This document shows, piece by piece, positions 7,264 to 14,534 of a DNA stretch of 28,428 nt (its first letter is position 1; every line of letters begins with the position of its first letter). A program made the position numbers and the translations under genes. The stretch spans positions 1-28,428 of the forward strand of contig NZ_JACUUA010000027.1 of assembly GCF_014859565.1 (NCBI RefSeq), given 5' to 3'. Under the pieces are notes generated by a model. That model ran no database searches. It worked only from the letters and a program-made list of their open reading frames with translations, and had not been told where the DNA came from. Origin of the DNA: Marinospirillum sp. (GTDB taxonomy: Bacteria > Pseudomonadota > Gammaproteobacteria > Pseudomonadales > Halomonadaceae).

Positions 7264-7842
7264 TTACTGACGCACCCCTTCAACCACCAGATTCAGATAA
7301 ACGGTTTCAGCTGCAGGACCCAGATTGAAGTTGGCACCAAAATCCGGCAGGTTTAATGCTGTAGTGCCAGTGAAACCAGCACGGTATCCACCCCAAGGGT
7401 CTTTACCTTCACCAACCTTCTCAACGGCAATTTCAATGGCGCGTGTCTGACCCATCAGAGTCAGGTTGCCTTTTAAAGTTCCCTTGCCCTCACCCAGGTC
7501 TTCATAAGCAGTGCTGACAAAACTAGCCTCGGAGTAGCGGCGCACATCCAGAAAATCATTGCTGCGTACATGGCGATCCCGCTCAGCATGATTGGAGTCC
7601 ACTGAAGCAGGGTTGATGGTGACATCAATCTTGTTCAAAGAAGGGTTCTTTTCATCATAAGTAAAAGTACCACTGAACTCGTTAAAACGACCCACCACAT
7701 AGCTGTAACCCAGGTGATCAATTTTAAAATTGATGGAAGCGTGAGCACCCTGAGTATCAATCAGATAATCCGCTGCCATAACCGGGGTTGCAGCCAATGC
7801 AGCAGCCAGAGCCAAGCCTTTAAATACCGATGTTGATTTCAT
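7264..7842 (-). CDS. YceI-family periplasmic lipid-binding protein
   Basis: A typical Sec signal peptide is seen (MKSTSVFKGLALAAALAATP, cleavage probable after VMA at 23), giving a mature protein of about 169 residues. The YceI lipocalin-like beta-barrel features are present: YLIDTQGAHASINFKIDHLGYSYVVGRF, the conserved RDRHVRSNDFLDV segment and the C-terminal NLPDFGANFNLGPAAETVYLNL. Family members bind isoprenoids such as polyisoprenoid quinone precursors in the periplasm. The gene follows cytochrome b561 with a 4-bp ATGA overlap, which is the common yceJ-yceI arrangement. Confidence 0.94.
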   Translation of the reverse strand: MKSTSVFKGLALAAALAATPVMAADYLIDTQGAHASINFKIDHLGYSYVVGRFNEFSGTFTYDEKNPSLNKIDVTINPASVDSNHAERDRHVRSNDFLDVRRYSEASFVSTAYEDLGEGKGTLKGNLTLMGQTRAIEIAVEKVGEGKDPWGGYRAGFTGTTALNLPDFGANFNLGPAAETVYLNLVVEGVRQ

Positions 7843-8411
7843 AACGTTTTCTCCGATTTCACACCCAGCATACGTTTGAGTGTGTTGTTGCGATCAATAA
7901 AATGATGTTTCAGGGCTGCCAGAGCGTGCAGGCCAGCCAGAACCACCAGACTTGTTGCGGCATAAAAATGCACCATGCCGGCTGTTTCTTCATGCCGTGA
8001 TGCCAGACCCGGAAGAGCCGGCACCGAGAACCAGTTGAACACCTGAATACTGCGACCATCTGCAGTCGACAGCATATAACCTGAAAAAAGCACCAGACCC
8101 AGCAGTAAATACAACAACAGATGCCCTGCTTTGGCTGCAAACCGCTCCAATCCGGAATGCACCAGCAATACCGGTGATGGATTCAGAAACTTCCAGATCA
8201 GACGCAGCACCAGAACTGCAGCCAGCAGCAAACCCACACTGCGATGAATATCTGGATAAAACCGATAACCTGGGTCGTAATAACTCAGCGAGACAATATA
8301 CAAACCCAGTGGATACAAACCCATCACCGTCAAGGCCACCAGCCAGTGCAGCACAATGCTGACCCAACCATATTCACTGCGGGAGTTACGCACGCGTTGT
8401 GTGAATTTCAT
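7839..8411 (-). CDS. Cytochrome b561 (YceJ-type) membrane cytochrome
   Basis: Four-helix diheme b-type cytochrome of the inner membrane. Histidines placed as heme ligands are present: His22 in LHWL, His56 in DIHRSVG, His97 in AGHLLLY, and His162/169-170 near the end of the last helix (LHALAALKHH). The length of 190 residues fits the family. It likely transfers electrons from the quinone pool. Members encoded with YceI proteins are thought to work together with the periplasmic isoprenoid-binding partner. The ATG is preceded by AAGGAAG. The operon is divergent from a LysR gene 79 bp away, a frequent arrangement that suggests control by it. Confidence 0.92.
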   Translation of the reverse strand: MKFTQRVRNSRSEYGWVSIVLHWLVALTVMGLYPLGLYIVSLSYYDPGYRFYPDIHRSVGLLLAAVLVLRLIWKFLNPSPVLLVHSGLERFAAKAGHLLLYLLLGLVLFSGYMLSTADGRSIQVFNWFSVPALPGLASRHEETAGMVHFYAATSLVVLAGLHALAALKHHFIDRNNTLKRMLGVKSEKTL

Positions 8412-8453
8412 TTTTTGCTTCCTTCAACTTGTTCGGATCAGTCTGACGCACTA

Positions 8454-8472
8454 GCATACATTCGTCTAATGC
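8454..8472. promoter_or_regulatory. Candidate LysR-type operator in the b561/lysR intergenic region
   Basis: GCAT (8454-8457) and ATGC (8469-8472) are separated by exactly 11 bp, giving the T-N11-A core expected for LysR-type regulators. It lies 19 bp before the lysR start and 43 bp before the start of the cytochrome b561 gene, a suitable place for autorepression and control of the divergent operon. Confidence 0.35.
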
Positions 8473-8490
8473 ATAAAAGAGATAATCAGT

Positions 8491-9447
8491 ATGCGAGAAG
8501 TGGATTTACACCGACTGGATCTGAACCTGCTGCCTGTTCTGCAGGTGTTACTGCAAGAGCGCCATGTATCCCGCGCCGCTGCGCTGCTTAATATGAGCCA
8601 GCCAGCGGTCAGTCGTGCACTGGCTCGATTGAGAGACACCCTGGATGACCCACTGCTGGTCAGAACCTCCCGAGGTTTTGCCCTCAGCAGTCGAGCAGAA
8701 GCATTGCAGCCCCATCTCATTGAACTGCTGCAACAAATGGAGCACCTGATCCAGCAACCCCGTTTTGATCCACTCACTGATTCTAGCCTGATCCGCCTGA
8801 CCGGACTGGATCTGGAGCTGGCACTCTATTTTCCACATTTAGTGAAACACCTGAGGCAACAGGCACCCAACCTACGGCTGGAAACCGTGCGTCAGGAATT
8901 GGACAGTTTTTTGATGCTGGATCAGGATGAAGTACATTTCAGCTTCAGTGGTTTGCAACCGGCCAGCGCCGAAGGCAGCCTGCACCGTATGGTGATTGAT
9001 GAAATGCCATTTCGCTGCGTGATGTCAGATCAACATCCACTGGCTCAGGGTGTTATGTCGGCAGAAAACTTTGCTGCCGCGCCTCACGGACTGGTCTCCA
9101 TTACTGGTAAAGGACCCGGCAGTATGGATGCTGTGCTGGCCGCCCACGGATTGGAGCGTCAGGTGATGCTGCGTCTGTCCAGTTTTATGTCGGTGGCGGA
9201 TTTTTGTGAAGATACAGATCTGATCTTCACCCTGCCACTGCGACTGGCCGAACGCATCTGTCATAACAGAAGGCTTTGCCTGCGCCCCTTACCAGCTGCA
9301 CTGGAACAACCCCCGGTGAAGTTTTATCTCTACTGGCACAGTCGTTATCACCGTGATCCACGCATCATCTGGATTCGGGAACAACTGCTGGTGGCGCTGA
9401 ACCTAAACACTTCCAACAACACAACTGGGGGAATCAGCAGCAGTTAA
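8491..9447 (+). CDS. LysR-family transcriptional regulator
   Basis: The N-terminal winged HTH (about 6-64; DLNLLPVLQVLLQERHVSRAA, NMSQPAVSRALARLRDTLDDPLLVR) is clear and is followed by a periplasmic-binding-protein-like effector domain (about 90-300). The length of 318 residues is normal. The DLNLL start resembles the NodD/NahR/YbeF-like branch. The gene diverges from the cytochrome b561-YceI operon, the likely target. The effector is unknown. The 3' end overlaps the convergent cowN gene by 14 bp. Confidence 0.92.
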   Translation: MREVDLHRLDLNLLPVLQVLLQERHVSRAAALLNMSQPAVSRALARLRDTLDDPLLVRTSRGFALSSRAEALQPHLIELLQQMEHLIQQPRFDPLTDSSLIRLTGLDLELALYFPHLVKHLRQQAPNLRLETVRQELDSFLMLDQDEVHFSFSGLQPASAEGSLHRMVIDEMPFRCVMSDQHPLAQGVMSAENFAAAPHGLVSITGKGPGSMDAVLAAHGLERQVMLRLSSFMSVADFCEDTDLIFTLPLRLAERICHNRRLCLRPLPAALEQPPVKFYLYWHSRYHRDPRIIWIREQLLVALNLNTSNNTTGGISSS

Positions 9448-9733
9448 CTTCCAGCCAACCCAGCATTGCCAGCGCTCGCTCATCTTCTGCAGCTTCAAAC
9501 AGCTCATAAATCTGATTGATATTGGTATGAATCAGAAACAGGTCATCCGGTTTCGGGCCTGATTTTGGCTGGCGTTTAGCCAAAAAATAATCCCAGAAAG
9601 GTGAAGCATAAGACTCAGTGGCAGCATATTGCTCAATCAACGCCATCACTGCCGCGGCATTACCATCACAATCAATTCCGATAAATGTGACATAACGATC
9701 AATATCCGCGTTGATATCTTTTTGTTTATTCAT
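9434..9733 (-). CDS. cowN: CowN, protector of nitrogenase against carbon monoxide
   Basis: A 99-residue protein with the CowN pattern along its full length: DRYVTFIGIDCDGNAAAVM (12-30), PFWDYFLAK (45-53), DDLFLIHTNINQIYELFE (63-80), AAEDERALAMLGWLE and the terminal CC pair. CowN binds nitrogenase and relieves inhibition by CO, sustaining N2 fixation. It is found almost only in diazotrophs. The start at 9733 is chosen because AGGAG lies 7 nt upstream and the protein starts just before the conserved region. A longer frame reaching 9808 would run through the promoter. A canonical sigma-54 promoter lies about 40 bp upstream, the pattern expected for NifA control. No nif genes are nearby. Confidence 0.88.
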   Translation of the reverse strand: MNKQKDINADIDRYVTFIGIDCDGNAAAVMALIEQYAATESYASPFWDYFLAKRQPKSGPKPDDLFLIHTNINQIYELFEAAEDERALAMLGWLEVNCC

Positions 9734-9774
9734 CTGTAACTCCTGAGTCAGTGAATTTTTACAGCAACAATCAC

Positions 9775-9790
9775 TGCAAATCAGAAGCCA
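9775..9790 (-). promoter_or_regulatory. Sigma-54 (RpoN) promoter of cowN
   Basis: On the minus strand TGGCTT-N5-TTGCA matches the -24/-12 consensus TGGCAC-N5-TTGCA at 9 of 11 fixed positions. The invariant GG and GC dinucleotides are exactly 10 bp apart. Transcription would start about 30 bp before the cowN ATG. Confidence 0.78.
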
Positions 9791-9835
9791 GACCAGCATA
9801 AAAACCAAACAGGATTTACGCTTGTTTGTCTTGCA

Positions 9836-10582
9836 TCAAAAAAATCCGTAAACATCCATCGCCAGTACACCATGACTGTAAGATCGGTACAGCTTCTGCG
9901 GCTGGTTTCCGACCCCCAGAGCAACCAACAGGGGTTGAAAATGCTCCGGAGTTGGGTGATTTTCATGGGCAAAAGGAGCCTGATGTTGCCATGCCAACAG
10001 GGTTTGTGGCTGATCCGACAACAGGTGTTTTTCAACCCAGTCAGCAAAAGCCATCACCCAGTCCGCGGCTTCACCATGTGCGGCACGCCATTGAATGGCC
10101 CGCAGGTTATGAGTCAGGCTACCGGAACCAATCACCAGTACACCTTCTTCACGCAAGGGCGCCAACTGCTGACCCAGTTGATGCAGTTGTTCTGCACTCC
10201 AACTCGAAGGCAAAGACAGGGATACCACCGGAATATCCGCCTGTGGATACATCAACATCAAAGGCACCCAGGCACCATGATCCAACCCGCGCTCCACCTG
10301 TCTGGCATCAGTCAGTGCGGCCACCCGTTCTGCCAGTGCCGGATCACCAACAGCCGGATAACGACAGGCAAACAGCGCTGGCGGGAAACCATAAAAATCA
10401 TGAATGGTTTCTGGCTGAATGGAACGACTGACCTGCAGATTCTCCGTTTCCCAGTGCGCTGATATCACCAGCAGAGCACTGGGCAAATACCGCTGCCCCA
10501 GCTCGCGCAGAAAATCCTGATCCGGGCCCTTCTCCAGCGCCAGCATCGGTGAACCATGAGAAATAAAAAGCGAAGGCAACAT
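9836..10582 (-). CDS. DODA-type extradiol dioxygenase (YgiD family)
   Basis: Cytoplasmic class III extradiol ring-cleavage dioxygenase domain over the full 248 residues. Conserved features are FISHGSP (His9), ISAHWE (His43), HDFYGFP (61-67), LDHGAWVPL (His102) and the C-terminal SHGVLAMD (His237). By comparison with E. coli YgiD, His9, His43 and His237 are the probable metal ligands. The family cleaves catechols such as 4,5-DOPA, and the physiological substrate in bacteria is mostly unknown. The ATG has a GGAGAT site. The gene lies upstream of cowN on the same strand, but cowN has its own sigma-54 promoter, so a functional link is doubtful. Confidence 0.9.
   Translation of the reverse strand: MLPSLFISHGSPMLALEKGPDQDFLRELGQRYLPSALLVISAHWETENLQVSRSIQPETIHDFYGFPPALFACRYPAVGDPALAERVAALTDARQVERGLDHGAWVPLMLMYPQADIPVVSLSLPSSWSAEQLHQLGQQLAPLREEGVLVIGSGSLTHNLRAIQWRAAHGEAADWVMAFADWVEKHLLSDQPQTLLAWQHQAPFAHENHPTPEHFQPLLVALGVGNQPQKLYRSYSHGVLAMDVYGFF
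9984..9999. promoter_or_regulatory. Candidate NifA-type upstream activating sequence for cowN
   Basis: TGT-N10-ACA, the NifA enhancer consensus, occurs as a near-perfect dyad (TGTTG, six bases, CAACA). It lies about 195 bp upstream of the sigma-54 -24 element, inside the dioxygenase coding sequence. A second dyad (CTGTA-N7-TACAG, 9876-9892) is closer but has the wrong spacing for NifA. Chance occurrence is possible. Confidence 0.35.
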
Positions 10583-10751
10583 GTATTATCTCCAACTGTC
10601 GAGGGAACCACTTGCATAGTCTGACCATCAAAAGCTAAGCTTATTCCCGTTAATCCCGCAAATGTATTTCTGATAAGGATGATTCGCAGCCATGAAGTTC
10701 TGAATCCCACTTTGATTGTTTTCCACTTTCAAAACTGCGGAGTCAGCCTTT

Positions 10752-12320
10752 ATGACATTACTGGATGCGCGTTCCATCACCTTCTCGTTTAATCAGGGTA
10801 CATCCCTGTTTCAGAACCTTTCCTTTCAGCTGCAGCTCCATCGCACCGGGCTGGTGGGTCGTAATGGCTGTGGCAAATCCACCCTTCTGGCACTACTGAC
10901 CGGTCAGCTGCAACCCGATGCCGGACAGATCCTGCAACACGGCAGTCTGGCATGGCTTTCACAATTGCGTGATCCTCAAAGTTCCGTGGCTGCTTTTCTG
11001 GGCATAGAAGCCTCTTTAAAAGCACTACAACGATTGCAACAAGGACAGGGTGACACAACGGATCTGGAGCTGATTGCAGATCGCTGGTTACTGGGTGAAG
11101 AGTTACAGCAACTGCTTAAATCCCTTGCCTTGCCAGCCGACCCATATCTGCCACTGGCACAACTCAGTGGTGGTCAGCAAACACAACTGGCATTGCACTG
11201 GTTGTTCAGCCACCCAGCTGATCTGTTGTTGCTGGATGAACCTTCCAACCATCTGGATGCAGCAGGACGTAAATGGCTGGCCGATCAACTCCAGCAATTT
11301 CGCGGTGGCCTGTTGCTGATCAGTCATGATCAACAACTGCTAGAACAGATGGATGAAATACTGGAACTGGACACCACTGGCATCCGCAGTTATCGCGGTA
11401 ATTTCAGTTTCTGGCAGCAACAACGATCATTGGAACGCCAGGCATTACAACGGGCACTGGACAACACCAGCCAACGCCTGCAGGAAGCCCAGCACCAGGC
11501 TCAACTGAGCCGTGAACGAGCAGCTCGCCGTGCCCGCACCGGCAAACAACAGCGGGCATCCGGCAGCCAGGGCAAACTGCTGATGGACATGAAAAAGAAC
11601 CGTGCTGAACAACATTCCGGCCAGCAATCTCGCCTGCGGGATCAGCAACAGCAACAACTGCTGCAGGAGCAACAGGTATTACGCCAGCAACAGGCAAGGC
11701 TGGATGAACAGAAGTTACACCTGCCAGCTCAACTGAACGGCAAGGGACGACTGCTGGATGTGATTGAACTGCAACTGCCCAGAGGCCAGCAGACACCCCT
11801 GACCTTCAGTCTCGATCAGGGTCAGAAAATGCAGCTGTGCGGCAACAACGGCAGCGGTAAATCCACCCTGCTGCAAGTACTGCTTGGTAGCCTATCGACA
11901 ACCAGCGGAGAGGTTCGGCTGCACACTCATCCTTGTTATCTGGATCAGCATTTTTCTCTGCTGGATATTCATACCAGCGCACTACAAAACCTGCAGCAGG
12001 CAGCACCTGGTCTGCCGGAAAGTGATGCCCGCACCCTACTGGCTAACATCGGCCTGCGGCGTGAACGAGCAGCATTACTGGTAGCCAGCCTGAGTGGTGG
12101 TGAACGGATGAAACTGGCATTACTGCTGGCGACCCGCCAGCCCGATGTGGGTTTATTGTTACTGGATGAACCCGACAACCATCTGGATCTGGACAGCAAG
12201 GCACAACTGGCTGAACTGTTAAAAAGCTGGCCTGGTGCCCTGCTGCTGGTCAGTCACGATCAGGCATTTGTCAGTGCCTGCGGCATTAGAGAACGGCTGG
12301 AACTGCTGGTGAGTAGATGA
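10752..12320 (+). CDS. ABC-F family ATPase (tandem nucleotide-binding domains)
   Basis: Soluble protein with two ABC domains and no membrane segment. Domain 1 has Walker A GRNGCGKST (36-44), signature LSGGQQTQL (138-146) and Walker B LLLLDEPSNHLD. Domain 2 has GNNGSGKST (364-372), LSGGERMKL (447-455) and LLLLDEPDNHLD. The linker (about 220-335) is charged, Gln-rich and helical, as in ABC-F proteins, which act at the ribosomal E site in translation or in resistance. At 522 residues it is shorter than Uup or YheS, and I cannot assign the subgroup. I chose the ATG at 10752 with GGAG 9 nt upstream. A TTG at 10716 would add 12 residues with no family similarity. The last 61 bp overlap the convergent aminopeptidase gene. 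Confidence 0.88.
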   Translation: MTLLDARSITFSFNQGTSLFQNLSFQLQLHRTGLVGRNGCGKSTLLALLTGQLQPDAGQILQHGSLAWLSQLRDPQSSVAAFLGIEASLKALQRLQQGQGDTTDLELIADRWLLGEELQQLLKSLALPADPYLPLAQLSGGQQTQLALHWLFSHPADLLLLDEPSNHLDAAGRKWLADQLQQFRGGLLLISHDQQLLEQMDEILELDTTGIRSYRGNFSFWQQQRSLERQALQRALDNTSQRLQEAQHQAQLSRERAARRARTGKQQRASGSQGKLLMDMKKNRAEQHSGQQSRLRDQQQQQLLQEQQVLRQQQARLDEQKLHLPAQLNGKGRLLDVIELQLPRGQQTPLTFSLDQGQKMQLCGNNGSGKSTLLQVLLGSLSTTSGEVRLHTHPCYLDQHFSLLDIHTSALQNLQQAAPGLPESDARTLLANIGLRRERAALLVASLSGGERMKLALLLATRQPDVGLLLLDEPDNHLDLDSKAQLAELLKSWPGALLLVSHDQAFVSACGIRERLELLVSR

Positions 12321-13084
12321 GTTTCTTCCGGGCGCAAGGTCAACACCTCCACCCCGCTTTCCGTTACGGCAAGGGTGTGCTCCCACTGGGCTGACAACTT
12401 GCCATCACGAGTCACCACCGTCCAGTCATCACTCAGGGTTTTCACCTTGTGGCTGCCCTGATTCAGCATCGGTTCAATGGTGAAGGTCATACCCGGTTCC
12501 AGCTCCACACCGGTACCGGGAATACCAAAATGCAACACCTGCGGGGCTTCGTGCATTTCCCGCCCGATACCGTGACCACAGTATTCCCTCACCACGGAAT
12601 ATCCCGCTGCATGAGCATACTGCTGAATGGCATGACCCACATCCCCCAGTCGTACACCGGGGCGCACCTGGTGAATACCCGCCCAGAGAGCACCATAAGT
12701 GATTTTCACCAGACGTTGTGCCTGAGGTGACACCTCCCCGACCAAGTACATCTTGCTGGAATCAGCAATAAAACCGTTTTTCTCCAGCGTGATGTCCAGA
12801 TTGATGATCTGCCCAGATTTCAGACGCCGATGATCAGGCATGCCGTGGCAAACCTCCTCATTAATCGAGGCATTCAGCACATAAGGGTAGTCATACTGCC
12901 CCTTGCTGGCCGGCCGGGCTTTTAATACCTCAACAATATAAGCCTCCACCCGATCATTCAGTTCCAGAGTGGTCACACCGGGCTGCACCCAAGCATTCAA
13001 TTGCATAAAAACATCCGCCAGTAAACGTCCGGATTCACGCATCAACTGCAGTTCTTGTTCAGACTTGAGCTTGATCGAGTTCAT
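12260..13084 (-). CDS. map: Type I methionine aminopeptidase
   Basis: Removes N-terminal Met from nascent proteins. All five metal ligands are seen: Asp97 (NLDITL), Asp108 (FIADSSKM), His171 (CGHGIGREMHEAP), Glu204 (FTIEPM) and Glu235 (QWEHTLAVTESGVEVLT). The active-site His80 (VCHGMP) is also present. At 274 residues it is about ten longer than E. coli MetAP. The extra Ser-rich tail (about 254-274) is encoded opposite the end of the ABC-F gene. The start overlaps the upstream ParD-like gene by 26 bp, so the two are one transcription unit. It may be a second, accessory MetAP, because the main map gene usually stands next to rpsB. Confidence 0.93.
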   Translation of the reverse strand: MNSIKLKSEQELQLMRESGRLLADVFMQLNAWVQPGVTTLELNDRVEAYIVEVLKARPASKGQYDYPYVLNASINEEVCHGMPDHRRLKSGQIINLDITLEKNGFIADSSKMYLVGEVSPQAQRLVKITYGALWAGIHQVRPGVRLGDVGHAIQQYAHAAGYSVVREYCGHGIGREMHEAPQVLHFGIPGTGVELEPGMTFTIEPMLNQGSHKVKTLSDDWTVVTRDGKLSAQWEHTLAVTESGVEVLTLRPEETHLLTSSSSRSLMPQALTNA

Positions 13085-13283
13085 CCACCCACTCCTTTAA
13101 TGAACCCGCTTCCGCTTTTAACAGGCGGATTTTTAACTGGTTGTAATTCAGATCCGGATACAACTCGGCCAGCATACCCAGCCGCATCCAGAACTCCGCC
13201 TGAGCATTCACCGAACGCGCCATGGCCTGACTGGCCAGCCGCAGATCCTGATGCAAACGATCCGAAATCTTCACAATACCCAT
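13059..13283 (-). CDS. ParD-like family protein
   Basis: A 74-residue protein starting MGIVKISDRLHQDLRLASQA, followed by MARSVNAQAEFWMRLGMLAEL. This fits the ParD_like family (ribbon-helix-helix type N-terminus, as in antitoxins and small repressors). The start at 13283 is chosen because GAGGTG lies a few bases upstream and the conserved region begins at once. A frame from 13343 would add 20 unlikely residues encoded by the operator. It overlaps the downstream map gene by 26 bp. No ParE toxin is present, so the gene is better seen as a regulator or partner associated with the aminopeptidase than as part of a classical ParDE pair. Confidence 0.8.
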   Translation of the reverse strand: MGIVKISDRLHQDLRLASQAMARSVNAQAEFWMRLGMLAELYPDLNYNQLKIRLLKAEAGSLKEWVDELDQAQV

Positions 13284-13303
13284 AAACACCTCAAACACGC
13301 CAA

Positions 13304-13329
13304 TATACGATTTATATATGAATCGTATA
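13304..13329. promoter_or_regulatory. Palindromic operator in the promoter of the ParD-like/map operon
   Basis: A perfect 9-bp inverted repeat (TATACGATT at 13304-13312, AATCGTATA at 13321-13329) has an 8-bp AT-rich centre and lies about 20 bp before the ParD-like start. On the minus strand a TTGTCT -35 is followed after 17 bp by ATATAA (or after 16 bp by TATATA) within the palindrome, so a bound repressor would block RNA polymerase. The ribbon-helix-helix product of the first gene is the natural candidate. Confidence 0.6.
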
Positions 13330-13415
13330 ACAACAGACAACAAGCGTCAAACTGCCAGTAAGAACCGGACGGACTGAATTCCAACCCTTATAATGGTGAA
13401 AAAAGAGGACAAAAG

Positions 13416-14534
13416 ATGAACGCTGATATCAACACCCTGCTGCAACAGGAACTGCACACTCTTGCCAGTCAGCGGCATGTTCATCATGCGCTATTGGGTG
13501 TCAGTCACCTGCACGGCGATCTGCACTGGCTGGGAGCTACCGGCACTGCCAATGCTCAGGGTGAACCGGCCAGTATTCACACCCCTTTTCACATCGCCAG
13601 TATCGACAAACTGATGACCGCTACCCTGGTGATGCAACGTGTAGAACAGGGTTTACTGGATCTGGATGCGCCGCTGGAGACCTGCCTGCCCCAGACCCTG
13701 ATTCGAGGGCTGCCACCACTGACACTGCGCCACCTGCTGTCCCACACATCAGGGCTGCCAGACTGTTATGAAGAGCGGCCAGCCCAGGGGCTCAGCCTTA
13801 TGGAGCGTGTGTTTCAAGGTGAACTGACCGAGTGGACGCTGGAACAGGTGATGGATCAGGTGCGGCAGATGAAACCCCATTTTGCACCGCGCAACCCGCG
13901 TCAACCGGGGCAATGGGCACGTTACTGCAATACCGGGTATGAACTGATGAACTGGCTGATCGAAGACCTCAGCCAACAACCTTTGCATCAGTGCCTGCAA
14001 CAAGACATCTTTATTCCTGCAGGTATGGCGCACAGCTGGCAATTGGGTCGTATGGCAGCACCACAAGACAGCCTGCCACCGGCTGACATCTGGATTGATG
14101 ATCAACCCTTGCAAAATCAGGTAGCCCTGGAACACTTCACCAGCATCTATTGCACACTGGATGACTTGATCCGCTTTATCAAGGCACTGGTTCAGGGACA
14201 GTTATTTCAGAACCCCGGCACGCTGCCGCAGATGCTGCAAACCCGCCACAAGTTTGGTTTTCCGCTGGATCGTGTGGCATTACGGGCACCCGGCTGGCCG
14301 ATTCAGGTTGGGTTGGGGCTGCAGTCCTTTTGTGTGCCACGCCTGTTCACGCCCTTTCACTCCATTCCGGAAGTGATTGGCCACACGGGTTCCACCAGCA
14401 GCTGGGTCTTTTATTGCCCCGAGCGGCAACTGGTGATCTGTGGCTGCGTCAACCAGACCCGAGCTGCTGCACTGCCTTACCAGCGCGTACCGGGGTTACT
14501 TAAAAAACTGAAAATAGTTAGCCCAGATGCTTGA
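13416..14534 (+). CDS. Serine beta-lactamase-like hydrolase (class C/esterase family)
   Basis: Beta-lactamase (PF00144-type) fold of 372 residues. The nucleophile motif SxxK is S62-I-D-K65, the second motif is Y170-C-N172, and HTG (323-325) stands in the place of KTG. LLSHTSGLPD (107-116) is the usual conserved segment. The family includes esterases, D-aminopeptidases, penicillin-binding proteins and beta-lactamases. There is no signal peptide and the protein has several cysteines, so it is probably cytoplasmic and not a secreted resistance enzyme. The ATG at 13416 has an AGAGGA site, and a TATAAT (13389-13394) lies just upstream without a clear -35. The 3' end overlaps the convergent Lrp gene by 17 bp. 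Confidence 0.88.
   Translation: MNADINTLLQQELHTLASQRHVHHALLGVSHLHGDLHWLGATGTANAQGEPASIHTPFHIASIDKLMTATLVMQRVEQGLLDLDAPLETCLPQTLIRGLPPLTLRHLLSHTSGLPDCYEERPAQGLSLMERVFQGELTEWTLEQVMDQVRQMKPHFAPRNPRQPGQWARYCNTGYELMNWLIEDLSQQPLHQCLQQDIFIPAGMAHSWQLGRMAAPQDSLPPADIWIDDQPLQNQVALEHFTSIYCTLDDLIRFIKALVQGQLFQNPGTLPQMLQTRHKFGFPLDRVALRAPGWPIQVGLGLQSFCVPRLFTPFHSIPEVIGHTGSTSSWVFYCPERQLVICGCVNQTRAAALPYQRVPGLLKKLKIVSPDA

Noticed and set aside
9734..9808. A 25-residue Cys-rich extension of CowN that could be read as a signal peptide.
   Set aside because: It is encoded by the sigma-54 promoter and untranslated leader; CowN is cytoplasmic and begins at 9733.
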